39,660 nt of DNA from Phycisphaerales bacterium (GCA_020853975.1 JADYXW010000013.1:1-39660); one strand, 5' to 3'; positions 24,267 to 31,994 are shown, counted from the first letter of the stretch. Notes: generated by a model not told the origin, from the sequence alone. A program made the numbers and translations.

Positions 24267-25340
24267 TCAGGTGAGCCAGCGCCCGCCATCGACGCGGAGC
24301 ACCTCGCCCGTGGTGTAGGTCGCGGCGAGGGCAAGCCAGCAGACCGCGCGTGCGGCTTCTTCGGGAGTTCCCGCGCGCCCGAGCGGAACACGGCGGAGGT
24401 ACTTTGCCTGCGCCTCCGGGTCTGACTCGAAGCCGGACTCGGGCCAGGCGACGACGCCCGGCGCGACCGCGTTGACGCGGACTTCGGGGGCAAGGTCGCG
24501 TGCGAGGCTCTGTACCATCTCGACGAGCGCGGCCTTGGACATCGCGTAGGCCGCGAAGCCCCGGCGCGGGCGGCCCATCGCGTGCATGTCCGCGAGGGCG
24601 ACGATGGAGCCGCCCCCCTCGAGCGTGGACTCGCGGAGCAGCGGCGCGAGGCGGGCGGAGAGGAGAAGGGGCGCGAGGGCGTTGACGACGTACTGGCGGC
24701 GGCAGGTGTCGGCGGTGAGTTCGTCCAGGGGCGAGGGCTCGTAGGTGGCGGCGTTGTGGATCAGGACATCGAGCCGGCCCAGCGTTTCTGCGCGTTCGCG
24801 GGCGAAGGCCTCCACGGCGCCCGCGTCGGCGAGGTCGAGCTGGAAGAACGAACAGTCGCAGCCGGCCTGCGCGAGCTCGTGCGCCAGGGTCTCGGCCTCT
24901 GATGCGGAGGCGTGGTAGGTGAAGTCCACATCGCAGCCGGCGCGGGCGAGCTCGATAGCGATGGCGCGCCCGACGCGGCGCGAGGAGCCTGTGACGAGCG
25001 CGCGGGGACGGTTGCGCCCAGAGCGCGGGGCGGGTTGGAGCTCCATGCCGAGGCGGGTGTCGTTGAGGTCTTCGGCGGGGGGGGCCTGGGCGCGCCTGCC
25101 GGCTTCTTCCCAGGCGCTGACGTGGGCGGCGGGCTTCTGCTGACGCTGCGTGCCGCGGAGTTCGGCGGAGCGGGCGCGTCGCCTCATGAGCGCGATGACG
25201 ATGAGCGTGACGACCGCGAAGAACCCGATGAGAAAGACGATGACAATGAGTGCCGCGGTGCGTCCGGCCTGATCGGGGGTCAGGCTCGGGGAGCCCTGGG
25301 GAGGAGCCGCCGAGAGGAGCTGCGCGAGGAACTGGTGCAC
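24267..25340 (-). CDS. membrane-anchored short-chain dehydrogenase of pteridine reductase (FolM/PTR1) type
   Basis: This 357-residue protein has an N-terminal membrane helix (about 28-52, IVIVFLIGFFAVVTLIVIAL) and an RRR stop-transfer, then a 60-residue linker. A complete SDR domain follows from about 105. The cofactor loop TGSSRRVG, with Arg in the TGxxxRxG form, favours NADPH and is typical of FolM/PTR1. The catalytic site is Asp (ALADMHA) rather than Ser, with Y-x3-K in YAMSK, also as in PTR1. The usual FolM has no membrane anchor. GTG at 25340 is chosen because TATAGT lies exactly 6 nt upstream. It is convergent with the peroxidase gene (7 nt apart). It probably reduces dihydropterins, or a related substrate, at the membrane. 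Confidence 0.82.
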   Translation of the reverse strand: MHQFLAQLLSAAPPQGSPSLTPDQAGRTAALIVIVFLIGFFAVVTLIVIALMRRRARSAELRGTQRQQKPAAHVSAWEEAGRRAQAPPAEDLNDTRLGMELQPAPRSGRNRPRALVTGSSRRVGRAIAIELARAGCDVDFTYHASASEAETLAHELAQAGCDCSFFQLDLADAGAVEAFARERAETLGRLDVLIHNAATYEPSPLDELTADTCRRQYVVNALAPLLLSARLAPLLRESTLEGGGSIVALADMHAMGRPRRGFAAYAMSKAALVEMVQSLARDLAPEVRVNAVAPGVVAWPESGFESDPEAQAKYLRRVPLGRAGTPEEAARAVCWLALAATYTTGEVLRVDGGRWLT

Positions 25341-25346
25341 GGGGTC

Positions 25347-25352
25347 ACTATA
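25347..25352 (-). promoter_or_regulatory. -10 hexamer TATAGT, leaderless SDR transcript
   Basis: TATAGT (5 of 6 consensus) on the minus strand is followed by 6 nt and the GTG start. The predicted first transcribed base is the G of GTG. There is no Shine-Dalgarno sequence. Confidence 0.52.
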
Positions 25353-25473
25353 ACCGACGGCGCACGCGGCATGCCCCGCGCAGACGGGGGCCCGGAGAGC
25401 CGGGTGTGGATCGGGCGCCGGGGCGCAGCGTGGGTGTGCCGATGACCCTCCCGCGTGGGCCGGAGGTTTCGAC

Positions 25474-25977
25474 ATGGACCACGCCAGCTCTCCCGCCCCT
25501 GTCAGGCCGGAACCCGCCCAGATCGCTCGCGCTCAACGCCGCATGATTCACCTTGCGGGGTTGTCGCTCGGGCTTGGGCTTCTGAAGATCGGCATCGGGT
25601 CGATGGCGGGCCCGCTGCCCGCTGGGATGGCGAGCGTGATGATGCTCGCGCAGATCGGCGCGTGGGCGGGGCTCACCTGGTCGGTGTGGGGGTTGGTGTG
25701 GGCGAGCGGGCAGAGCCGGGCGTCGGCGTGGATTCACGCGCTGCTGATGCTGGTGCCGCTGGTGAACCTGGCGGTGCTGGTGGCGGCGGACATGCGGGCG
25801 GTGCGGGTGCTGCGCGAGATGGGCGTGAAGGCCGGGCTGCTGGGGGTGCGCAACCAGGAGCTGGTGAAGTTGGCGTCGGCGGCGTGCCCGGGTTGCGGCT
25901 TCAAGTGCCGCGGGGTCGCGGGGAACAACTGCCCCGAGTGCGGCGAGGGCCTGCACACCGCCAAGCGGGCCGCGTAG
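25474..25977 (+). CDS. membrane protein with C-terminal zinc ribbon, function unknown
   Basis: This 167-residue protein has three or four hydrophobic segments (about 28-48, 50-70, 72-88 and 92-110). A cytoplasmic C-terminal zinc ribbon follows, with Cys pairs CPGC at about 141-144 and CPEC near 157-160 plus a C-rich FKCRG between. No enzymatic family is recognised. The zinc ribbon beside a small membrane domain suggests a protein-interaction or assembly role. It is divergent from the SDR gene with 133 nt between starts, and followed by a hairpin shared with the convergent lipoprotein gene. Confidence 0.78.
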   Translation: MDHASSPAPVRPEPAQIARAQRRMIHLAGLSLGLGLLKIGIGSMAGPLPAGMASVMMLAQIGAWAGLTWSVWGLVWASGQSRASAWIHALLMLVPLVNLAVLVAADMRAVRVLREMGVKAGLLGVRNQELVKLASAACPGCGFKCRGVAGNNCPECGEGLHTAKRAA

Positions 25978-25991
25978 GCGCTTGCTCAATG

Positions 25992-26019
25992 AAAAGGCCC
26001 GGGCGCGGTGCCCGGGCCT
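25992..26019 (-). terminator. intrinsic terminator of the lipoprotein gene at 26043
   Basis: A perfect 10-bp stem (AGGCCCGGGC / GCCCGGGCCT) with a 5-nt loop is followed, on the minus strand, by TTTT. It lies between two convergent genes and may also stop the forward transcript, although only the minus strand has the T run. Confidence 0.8.
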
Positions 26020-26042
26020 GATGCCGGTGGAGCGGGCTTGCT

Positions 26043-26561
26043 TCAGCCGCCCTTGCGGGTGAGCTCGAAGCTGGGCCCTTCTGTGCGCTTGCCGTCGGTG
26101 AACGAGGCCCAGTCCTGAACAAGGTGGTTCTTGTCCTTGATGGTGACAGTGAGGGCGCCCATGTAGGTCTCTGCACGACTGCCACGGTTGGTGATGTCGC
26201 GGAGCGTGAAGGCGAAGACGCCGTTCTGCCCGCCCCGGCAGGCCATGCGGGGCTGGTTGCCGGCGGCGCAGTAGTGGGTGACGACGATCTGGCCGTTGTC
26301 GAGGTGGTAGGTGTTGACCATCTCGTGGGGCGAGCCGGGGAACATGGTCTCGTGGACGACCGAGCCGCCCGCGATGACCTTGGTGACCAGGCCCACCTGC
26401 TCCTGGCCCTTTTCGTCGCGCATCATCCAGGTGCCTTCGAGGGCCTTGAGTTCGGCGAGGCCGGACAGGTCCTTCTTGCCGTGGGCGGCGGGCGACTGAG
26501 AGGCACACCCCCCCACCGCTGTCGCGGCAAGCACCGCTCCGATCGCAAGCACTCGGTTCAT
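26043..26561 (-). CDS. putative lipoprotein with a calycin-like beta-barrel, function unknown
   Basis: This 172-residue protein has signal MNRVLAIGAVLAATAVGGC with the lipobox Cys at position 19, so it is predicted to be exported and lipid-anchored. The mature part has ELKALEGTWMM near 36-46, the GxW feature seen in calycin/lipocalin-like barrels. It is followed by alternating strands (VTKVIAGGSVVHETMF, NTYHLDNGQIVVTHYC, FTLRDIT, LTVTIKDKNHLVQDW). The overall pattern resembles small proteins annotated as DUF1579-like, but I would not assign a function. GGGAG lies 8 nt before the ATG. An intrinsic terminator follows. Confidence 0.72.
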   Translation of the reverse strand: MNRVLAIGAVLAATAVGGCASQSPAAHGKKDLSGLAELKALEGTWMMRDEKGQEQVGLVTKVIAGGSVVHETMFPGSPHEMVNTYHLDNGQIVVTHYCAAGNQPRMACRGGQNGVFAFTLRDITNRGSRAETYMGALTVTIKDKNHLVQDWASFTDGKRTEGPSFELTRKGG

Positions 26562-26709
26562 GATTCGGACTCCCTGTGTGGGCCACTCCTGCGCGAGGGG
26601 AGTGTACACGGGGGCACGGGCCACGGAAACCCCCGGGGCGGGCGGGCCGTATCGTGGCTCCGGACGGCGCCGGTGCGGTCGCCGGCGGTCCAAAGGGAGC
26701 AATTGCGTG

Positions 26710-27177
26710 ATGAAGAAGGCCATCGTCGTGGGGCTGTGCGCCCTGGGTGCACTTGTGCTGGCGGGCGCCTCGCAGCCGGAGACCTCGCCCTCGGCGCGGC
26801 CGTCGAGACCGGGTACCGGGAGACCCGTGGAGGTGGTGCCGACCGGCAAGGACGTGAACGAGCTGTGGCTGCCCCCGGGGCAGTACTCCGCGATCGTGGT
26901 GAGCACCTCGGCGACGGAGCGCACGTGGTGGCTGTCGCTGGACACGCTCGGCGGATCGTTCCCGATCACGATCGGGCCCCAGCAGACGGTGACGATCGAC
27001 TTTGACCCGCCCTGGACGGTTGGAGTGGACAGCAACGCGCGGCTCACGAGCCGGTACGTGCCCTTCGGCGACTACACGGAGTTCAACCCGCTGAACAACC
27101 AGCGGGTGCAGCTCTTCGCCTGGGGCATCACAACGGCGGGGCCGGTGCAGCTCGTGCCGCCGAAGGTGACGAAGTGA
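26710..27177 (+). CDS. small secreted protein, function unknown
   Basis: This 155-residue exported protein has a cleavable signal peptide (MKKAIVVGLCALGALVLAGASQ). The mature domain is beta-rich, beginning after a Pro/Ser linker (PETSPSARPSRPGTG). There is no lipobox Cys, so it should be released to the periplasm or outside. Aromatic and Pro residues are frequent (NELWLPPGQYSAIVVS, ERTWWLSLD, PPWTVGVDS), but no enzyme motif is seen. AAGGGAG sits 10 nt before the ATG and 7 nt before an overlapping GTG at 26707, so either may be used. It is divergent from the lipoprotein gene at 26043. The family is not recognised. Confidence 0.7.
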   Translation: MKKAIVVGLCALGALVLAGASQPETSPSARPSRPGTGRPVEVVPTGKDVNELWLPPGQYSAIVVSTSATERTWWLSLDTLGGSFPITIGPQQTVTIDFDPPWTVGVDSNARLTSRYVPFGDYTEFNPLNNQRVQLFAWGITTAGPVQLVPPKVTK

Positions 27178-27187
27178 GGTGTGCGGG

Positions 27188-27457
27188 TCAGGTAGAGAGA
27201 AGCCAGAGCCCGACCCACGAGGCAACGTGCAGGAAGGCGATGAATGCCTGGGCTGCAACGAAGCCGGCCTTGCGGTTCTTGTGACGCAGGAGGTGCATCG
27301 CGGCGAGGGCGCCGGGCCAGCCGCCGAGGGCGGAGGCAAGGTGCAGCGTGCGTTCGCGGATACGGCGTCCCCCACCCTGCGCGAGGCGCTTGTCGAGCCA
27401 GAAGGCGACGAACGCGGCGGCAGAGGCGGCGAGGTAGCAGAGGGCGACGTAGGACAC
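27188..27457 (-). CDS. DUF1294-family small membrane protein
   Basis: This 89-residue protein matches the DUF1294 pattern: an N-terminal hydrophobic helix (YVALCYLAASAAAFVAFWLDK), then LAQGGGRRIRERTLHLASALGGWPGALAAM, the conserved RHKNRKAGF and a C-terminal helix. The family is widespread, often fused to a cold-shock domain in other bacteria, and its function is not known. The GTG at 27457 is chosen because it starts right before the first helix; upstream in-frame sequence is low-complexity. It is convergent with the secreted-protein gene, 10 nt apart. Confidence 0.85.
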   Translation of the reverse strand: MSYVALCYLAASAAAFVAFWLDKRLAQGGGRRIRERTLHLASALGGWPGALAAMHLLRHKNRKAGFVAAQAFIAFLHVASWVGLWLLST

Positions 27458-27581
27458 GGGCGGAGCGTACGAGCGCGCGGAGCGGCCGGAGCGAGCCCCC
27501 AGTTGTCGCCCCGGCCGTCCGTTCTCTCCCGGCCCGTGCCGGTGGTGCGTTGGGAGAGAGAACGGAGGGAGCGGGCAGTGC

Positions 27582-28487
27582 TCACGCGTGAACAGAGCGT
27601 GCGCGGCGGCGTCGCGGGGCGAGCGCGAGAGTGAAGATCGCAAAGGTCGGGGGGGCGGGAAGGAAGATCATGGCGGGTTGACACTCAAAGCCTGATCGGG
27701 CGGACGCCACGGCCTCGTTGACGTTCGAGAACCAGCGGACGTTGGGAACGTAGACGCCGTTCTCCAGGGTGCGGTTGAAGCCGCATTCCTCCGGGGTGTT
27801 CGGAGTGGAGAGGACCATGGGGTCGGAGAGCTGGCCCACGATGAACCCGAACTTGAAGACGACCAGGTTTTGGGTCTGGGCGTTGAAAGGCGGATCGGAA
27901 GGGAGACGGGAGGGGTTGGCGATCTGCGCGATGGAGACCCCACCGCCGCCGTTGACGTTGTTGTTGGCGGTGGCGCCGGAGGTGGCTCCCTGGCCGATCC
28001 AGTTGGTGATGTGAGCCTGGGCGATTCGGAGCATGCCGCTGGCGGTGCCTGTGCCGAGATGGCCGCGGAGAAACGTCGAGGTCGTGGTCGGGTTGACGCC
28101 CCACGGACTCGTGCGGCCATAGATACCGGGTTGGTTTTCGACGATGCCGGGCGGAAAGGACCTAGAGCCGCCGATCGGCCCGATGCCGTCGGGCGGACCG
28201 GGGAGGCCGAGGTCGCTGTTGGTAAGAAGGTGGCTATCACCCCAGTTCGTGATGACAGGCTGGAAGACCAACTGTGAAAGGGCGGCGACGGGCGCCGTGC
28301 CCACGAACGAGACAAGGGCCCGAACTTCGAGCCTTGCCCCCGGTGAGGCGGGGAGGGTGGAACTCCATCCCTCGTCGTGGCCGGAGTGGTAGTAGCGGAC
28401 CTGGTAGGTGAGGCGGGTGACGTCGGTCCCGGCGTAGGCGGAGAGGGCAAGCCCGACGAGAGCGAAGCAGGCAGCAGCGCGGCGCAT
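27582..28487 (-). CDS. secreted family-2 paralogue A, with a degenerate sorting tail
   Basis: This 301-residue exported protein has signal peptide MRRAAACFALVGLALSAYAG and a body colinear with its two upstream paralogues. Shared blocks are QLVFQPVITNW, TTTSTFLRGHLGTGTASGML, RIAQAHITNWIG, GGGGVSIAQIANPSR and NLVVFKFGF. The C-terminus differs: instead of PAPGAMALLGLGGL-RRRR it ends PAPPTFAIFTLALAPRRRRA plus five residues. The GLGGL core is lost and a short extension added. So it may not be sorted like the others. An imperfect set of extra cysteines (ECGF, FECQP) is unique to this copy. AAGGGGA precedes the ATG. The body family has no name I can give. Confidence 0.83.
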   Translation of the reverse strand: MRRAAACFALVGLALSAYAGTDVTRLTYQVRYYHSGHDEGWSSTLPASPGARLEVRALVSFVGTAPVAALSQLVFQPVITNWGDSHLLTNSDLGLPGPPDGIGPIGGSRSFPPGIVENQPGIYGRTSPWGVNPTTTSTFLRGHLGTGTASGMLRIAQAHITNWIGQGATSGATANNNVNGGGGVSIAQIANPSRLPSDPPFNAQTQNLVVFKFGFIVGQLSDPMVLSTPNTPEECGFNRTLENGVYVPNVRWFSNVNEAVASARSGFECQPAMIFLPAPPTFAIFTLALAPRRRRARSVHA

Positions 28488-28502
28488 GCAGATCCCCTTG
28501 GT

Positions 28503-28536
28503 GCGGACCGGCAGCGGCGTCGAAGGAGGGGTCCGC
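28503..28536 (-). promoter_or_regulatory. inverted repeat in the leader of paralogue A
   Basis: Arms GCGGACC and GGTCCGC, 7 bp, lie around a 20-nt centre and end 16 nt before the ATG. They could form a leader stem-loop. It is unrelated in sequence to the leader hairpins of paralogues B and C. Confidence 0.3.
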
Positions 28537-28581
28537 AGGAAGAGTGTGCGCTAGAAAGGGGTGAGTGCCAGCGGACTGGTC

Positions 28582-28619
28582 AAAAAAAAGAACTCCCCGG
28601 GGGGTCAGTCCCGGGGAGT
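28582..28619 (-). terminator. intrinsic terminator of paralogue B
   Basis: On the minus strand a 10-bp stem ACTCCCCGGG / CCCGGGGAGT with an 8-nt loop is followed by TCTTTTTTTT, about 37 nt after the stop codon. Confidence 0.92.
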
Positions 28620-28655
28620 CGAGTCGTGCGCGTGTTGGGGTGTTACCCCAGCCGC

Positions 28656-29561
28656 TTAGCGGCGGCGGCGGCCGGCGACCAAGCCACCCAGGCCCATGAG
28701 GGCGAGGGTCGCGGGCGTCGGGACGATGTTGATCGTCGCGGCGCAGGTCTCAGCGCCCATGCGGGTGAAGTCGGCGTCGCCGGAGTTGGGCGTGTTGAAC
28801 CACTGGATGTTGTTGACGTAGGCACCGCTGACCAGCGTACGGCCAAGGCCGTTCTGGGGGGTGTCAACGCTCATGCTGCGCACGTCGGTGGACGAGCTGA
28901 GCACGAACGCGAACTTGAAGACGACCAGGCCGGTCTGGCCGAGGTTGGAAGCGGGGTCGGTGGAGTTACGGGAGGGGACGGCGATCTGAGCGACGGAGAC
29001 GCCGCCGCCGCCGTTGAAGTTGTTGTTGGCGGTGGAGCCGGAGGTGTTGCCGGCGCCGATCCAGTTGGTGACGTGGTTCTGGGCGATGCGGAGCATGCCG
29101 GCGGCGGTGCCGGTGCCGACGTGGCCGCGGAGGAAGGTGGAGGTGGTGGTGGCGTTGGCGACCCAGGGGCTGAGGCGGCCGTAGGCGCCGGGGGCGTCAA
29201 CGGCACCGGGGTTCTGGGGGGTGGAGCGAGCGCCACCCATGAGGCCGACGCCCTGGCTCGTGGAGGTGCCAGCGCCGTCGATGTCCTGGGTGACGAGGGC
29301 GTCAGCGCCAGTCCAGCCGTTGACGACGGGCTGGAAGACGATCTGCTTCAGACCGCCGGCGATGGTGCCGCCGTTGAGCAGGCTGACCACGGCGCGAACC
29401 TCGATGGTGTCACCGGGGAGAGCGTTGACGGAAGCGCCCCAGCCGTCGTTGTTGCCGGCGTTGAACACGCGGGCCTCGTAGCAGAGCTGGGTCATGGGCT
29501 GAGCGCCCGCCGCGGCGGCGAGACCCGCAACGGCAACGATGGAACCAATCAACTTCTTCAT
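28656..29561 (-). CDS. secreted family-2 paralogue B with sorting tail
   Basis: This 301-residue exported protein has signal peptide MKKLIGSIVAVAGLAAAAGAQ, a beta-rich body and the tail VPTPATLALMGLGGLVAGRRRR. It is very close to paralogue C in the core: YEARVFNAGNxxGWG, QIVFQPxVNGWTG, TTTSTFLRGHVGTGTAAGML, RIAQNHxTNWIG and the NNNxNGGGGVSxAQIA run. The core suggests a repeat-stabilised beta structure; no catalytic motif is seen. The ATG at 29561 is chosen as the start of the signal peptide, with GGAGG and AAGG upstream. It has its own -10 (TAGAAT), leader hairpin and terminator, so it is an independent transcript. Confidence 0.87.
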   Translation of the reverse strand: MKKLIGSIVAVAGLAAAAGAQPMTQLCYEARVFNAGNNDGWGASVNALPGDTIEVRAVVSLLNGGTIAGGLKQIVFQPVVNGWTGADALVTQDIDGAGTSTSQGVGLMGGARSTPQNPGAVDAPGAYGRLSPWVANATTTSTFLRGHVGTGTAAGMLRIAQNHVTNWIGAGNTSGSTANNNFNGGGGVSVAQIAVPSRNSTDPASNLGQTGLVVFKFAFVLSSSTDVRSMSVDTPQNGLGRTLVSGAYVNNIQWFNTPNSGDADFTRMGAETCAATINIVPTPATLALMGLGGLVAGRRRR

Positions 29562-29608
29562 GATCCTTGTCTCCTCCCGGACTCTCGTCCGGCTCCCTGA
29601 ACATTCTT

Positions 29609-29625
29609 GAGCGAGCACTTCGCTC
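29609..29625 (-). promoter_or_regulatory. 5'-leader hairpin of paralogue B
   Basis: Arms GAGCGA and TCGCTC with a 5-nt loop lie 48 nt before the start codon. Paralogue C has GAACGA and TCGTTC at 49 nt, a compensatory change. A second small hairpin (CCGGAC-GAGA-GTCCGG, a GNRA-type loop) follows before the ribosome site. Confidence 0.5.
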
Positions 29626-29635
29626 TCGCGGGGGC

Positions 29636-29641
29636 ATTCTA
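29636..29641 (-). promoter_or_regulatory. -10 hexamer TAGAAT of paralogue B
   Basis: TAGAAT (5 of 6 consensus) on the minus strand lies 75 nt before the ATG and just upstream of the leader hairpin, giving a leader of about 68 nt. The -35 region is weak. Confidence 0.45.
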
Positions 29642-29773
29642 ATGGCCCGGACAGGGCAATGGAAGCCCATTTGGCATAGAAAGGCGCGAATCTGGCCTAA
29701 GTTTTGGTTGCCGGCAAGAGTTTTTGCATTTTGGAAGGCATATGGTTTGGTGTTTGTACTGTATGCAGCGCAA

Positions 29774-29805
29774 GAAAAACCCCTCCCTGGCGAACCAGGG
29801 AGGGG
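29774..29805 (-). terminator. intrinsic terminator of paralogue C
   Basis: On the minus strand an 11-bp perfect stem CCCCTCCCTGG / CCAGGGAGGGG with a TTCG loop is followed by TTTTT, about 46 nt after the stop codon. Confidence 0.93.
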
Positions 29806-29851
29806 CGAGTCAGTGCGTTACAAGAGCGGATGGGGTCCGCCGGAGCCGTGA

Positions 29852-30751
29852 TTAGCGGCGGCGGCGAGCGGCGACCAGGCCGCCGAGACCCAGGAGGGCC
29901 ATCGCACCGGGGGCGGGCACCGGGACGACGCGGATCGTCGCGGCCTCGGCCACAGCGGCGGTCTGGACGGAGGCGCTGGCCTCGTTCTCGTTGGCGAACC
30001 AGCGGATGTTGGGGACATACTGGCCGCTGGAGATGGTGCGGTTGAAGCCGTTGTCGGGGGTGTTGATGACGAGGCTGCGACCGTCACCGGCGCCGACGAG
30101 GAAGGAGAACTTGAAGACGACGAGGTTGGAGGTGCCGTTGTTGAAGGCGGGATCGGTGGGGAGGCGAGAGGGGTTGGCGATCTGAGCGATCGACACACCG
30201 CCGCCGCCGTTGTTGTTGTTGTTCGCGGTGGAGCCGGAGGTGGCGCCGACGCCGATCCAGTTGGTGATGTGGTTCTGGGCGATGCGGAGCATGCCGGCGG
30301 CGGTGCCGGTGCCGACGTGGCCGCGGAGGAAGGTCGAGGTCGTGGTGGCGTTGGCGCCCCAGGGGTGCATGCGGCCGTAGACGCCCGGGAGGTTGTCAAC
30401 GGTGCCGATGGGGGTGGAGCGGGAGCCGCCGACGGGGCCCATGCCGGTGGCGGGGCCGGTCTGGCCGGTGTCCGCGTTGGTCACGAGGGCCTCGCCGCCC
30501 GTCCAGCCGTTGACGATGGGCTGGAAGACGATCTGGCTGAGACCACCGACGGTGCCGGTGCCGGTGTAGCTGACCAGGGCGCGAACCTCGACGCGGGTGC
30601 CGGGGTTGACGTCAATGGCGGAGCCCCAACCGGTGTCGTTGCCGGCGTTGAACACGCGGGCCTCGTACTTCAGCAGGGTGGCCAGGGGCTGGGCGTGAGC
30701 CGCAGCGGCGAGACCAGCGACAGCAACCAGCGAACCAATCACATTCTTCAT
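29852..30751 (-). CDS. secreted family-2 paralogue C with sorting tail
   Basis: This 299-residue exported protein has signal peptide MKNVIGSLVAVAGLAAAAHAQ, the family-2 body and the tail PVPAPGAMALLGLGGLVAARRRR. It matches paralogue B most closely in the signal peptide and in the TTTSTFLRGHVGTGTAAGML block. It shares NxGFNRTxxxGxYVPNxRWF near the C-terminus with paralogue A. It therefore bridges the two, consistent with successive tandem duplication. GAGGAG lies about 8 nt before the ATG. The leader holds a hairpin conserved with paralogue B. It is likely a surface or matrix protein; the function is unknown. Confidence 0.87.
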   Translation of the reverse strand: MKNVIGSLVAVAGLAAAAHAQPLATLLKYEARVFNAGNDTGWGSAIDVNPGTRVEVRALVSYTGTGTVGGLSQIVFQPIVNGWTGGEALVTNADTGQTGPATGMGPVGGSRSTPIGTVDNLPGVYGRMHPWGANATTTSTFLRGHVGTGTAAGMLRIAQNHITNWIGVGATSGSTANNNNNGGGGVSIAQIANPSRLPTDPAFNNGTSNLVVFKFSFLVGAGDGRSLVINTPDNGFNRTISSGQYVPNIRWFANENEASASVQTAAVAEAATIRVVPVPAPGAMALLGLGGLVAARRRR

Positions 30752-30799
30752 TTGCAATCTCCTCACGAACACTTGGGGATGACTCCCAACACGCTTCTA

Positions 30800-30816
30800 G
30801 AACGAACGACTCGTTC
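30800..30816 (-). promoter_or_regulatory. 5'-leader hairpin of paralogue C
   Basis: Arms GAACGA and TCGTTC with a 5-nt loop lie 49 nt before the start codon, at the same place and of the same size as the GAGCGA/TCGCTC hairpin of paralogue B. A second imperfect stem (TTGGG...CCCAA, 30772-30790 region) lies between it and the ribosome site. Confidence 0.5.
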
Positions 30817-31041
30817 CTGACCCAACTCGAACATACATCACGCCCGGCGCGCGGCCATGAAAATGGCAAAACGAAGTGGGGTTTTTGCATGGGCCCGGGT
30901 GGCGTTCCCGGGCTCAGAATGGGGGTAATCCCATACGCGGCCCAAAAACAGGCCCGCCGCCCGGGGCCGAGGTGGGTCGGCGGGGCGGCGTGATGGAGAA
31001 TCTCGGACGTTTGGGGCTCTGCGGCGGGGCGAGGCGCGGGT

Positions 31042-31989
31042 TCAGGACGGGCCGAGGCCCAGGGCGGCCCGCTTGGCGGCCCACTCCGCCTGCTCTCTCT
31101 TATTAGGTGTCGCGAGGTCGGGGGCTACCCCAGAGGCGTGAGCGCGGATCGCCTCTACTTCAGCCCGGGTGAGACGGACGGAATCCAGCTCGTAATCGCG
31201 GAAGGCCTCGAGGGTGACGGGGACGATGGGCTCGAGCAGGCGGTACATGGCGTTGGCGTAGGCCCTGATCTCCCACTGCGCGTGGCTGTCCATGCGCAGA
31301 GAGAGGAACCGCAGGATGTTGTGCAGATCGCACTTCCAGTACCACTCTGTGTAGACGTTGACGGGCAGGCCCATGCGGGCGAGCTCACGGGAAACGCCCT
31401 TGCTGGTGAGCGCGAGATAGCGTTCGTAGAGCGACTCCGCGTCACCAAGGTACTCGAGAAAGGCCTGCGCGGTCGCGGCGTCGTCGGGGCTGCTCTGCAC
31501 GGCGAAGGTCTCTTCACCTCCCTGGCGGTTGGAGGTTGACTGCTTGCGGATGGCCTCGAGCGTGGGCGTGTAGAAGCGGTCGGGGACGATCGAGTAGCGG
31601 GCGGAGTACTCGTTAACGTTGGCGGTGCGGTGGCGGATCCACTGTCGGGCGATGAAGATGGGCATCGCGATGTGGAACTTGAACTCGACCATCTCGAAGG
31701 GCGTGGTGTGCCGATGGCGGAGGAGGTAGCGCACGAGGCCCCGGTCCTCGGAGACCTGCTTGGTGCCCTGGCCGTAGGAGACGCGCGCGGCCTGGACGAT
31801 CGCGGCGTCGGCGGTCTGACCTTCGGGAACCAGACGCGGCATGGCATCGACAAGGGCGACAAAGCCGTGGTCGAGGACCTTTATCTCCTGGCGGGAGGCG
31901 CCGCCCATGACGTCGCGCAAGGGTTGCTCGGGCCTTGTGGAGGTGATGGGTTTGAGCTCGATGGCGGCGTCGGCGGCAGGGTGGGACAT
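31042..31989 (-). CDS. thyX: flavin-dependent thymidylate synthase
   Basis: This 315-residue ThyX makes dTMP from dUMP using methylene-THF and FADH2. The family signature RHR-x7-S is present as RHRTANVNEYSARY, and FEMVEFKFHIAMPIFIARQW precedes it. The substrate-binding region DLHNILRFLSLRMDSHAQWEIR is canonical. It is longer than the minimal 230-residue ThyX because of an N-terminal extension of about 40 residues and a C-terminal tail (EAIRAHASGVAPDLATPNKR...). The ATG at 31989 follows a TACGCT hexamer by 5 nt. It is divergent from the DUF642-like gene. A hairpin at 30893-30913 downstream lacks a U-tract. Confidence 0.95.
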   Translation of the reverse strand: MSHPAADAAIELKPITSTRPEQPLRDVMGGASRQEIKVLDHGFVALVDAMPRLVPEGQTADAAIVQAARVSYGQGTKQVSEDRGLVRYLLRHRHTTPFEMVEFKFHIAMPIFIARQWIRHRTANVNEYSARYSIVPDRFYTPTLEAIRKQSTSNRQGGEETFAVQSSPDDAATAQAFLEYLGDAESLYERYLALTSKGVSRELARMGLPVNVYTEWYWKCDLHNILRFLSLRMDSHAQWEIRAYANAMYRLLEPIVPVTLEAFRDYELDSVRLTRAEVEAIRAHASGVAPDLATPNKREQAEWAAKRAALGLGPS

Positions 31990-31994
31990 GCCCG

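Noticed and set aside
30893..30913. Perfect hairpin GCCCGGG / CCCGGGC downstream of thyX
   Set aside because: There is no T-run on either side and it lies 130 nt past the thyX stop, so it was not called an intrinsic terminator.
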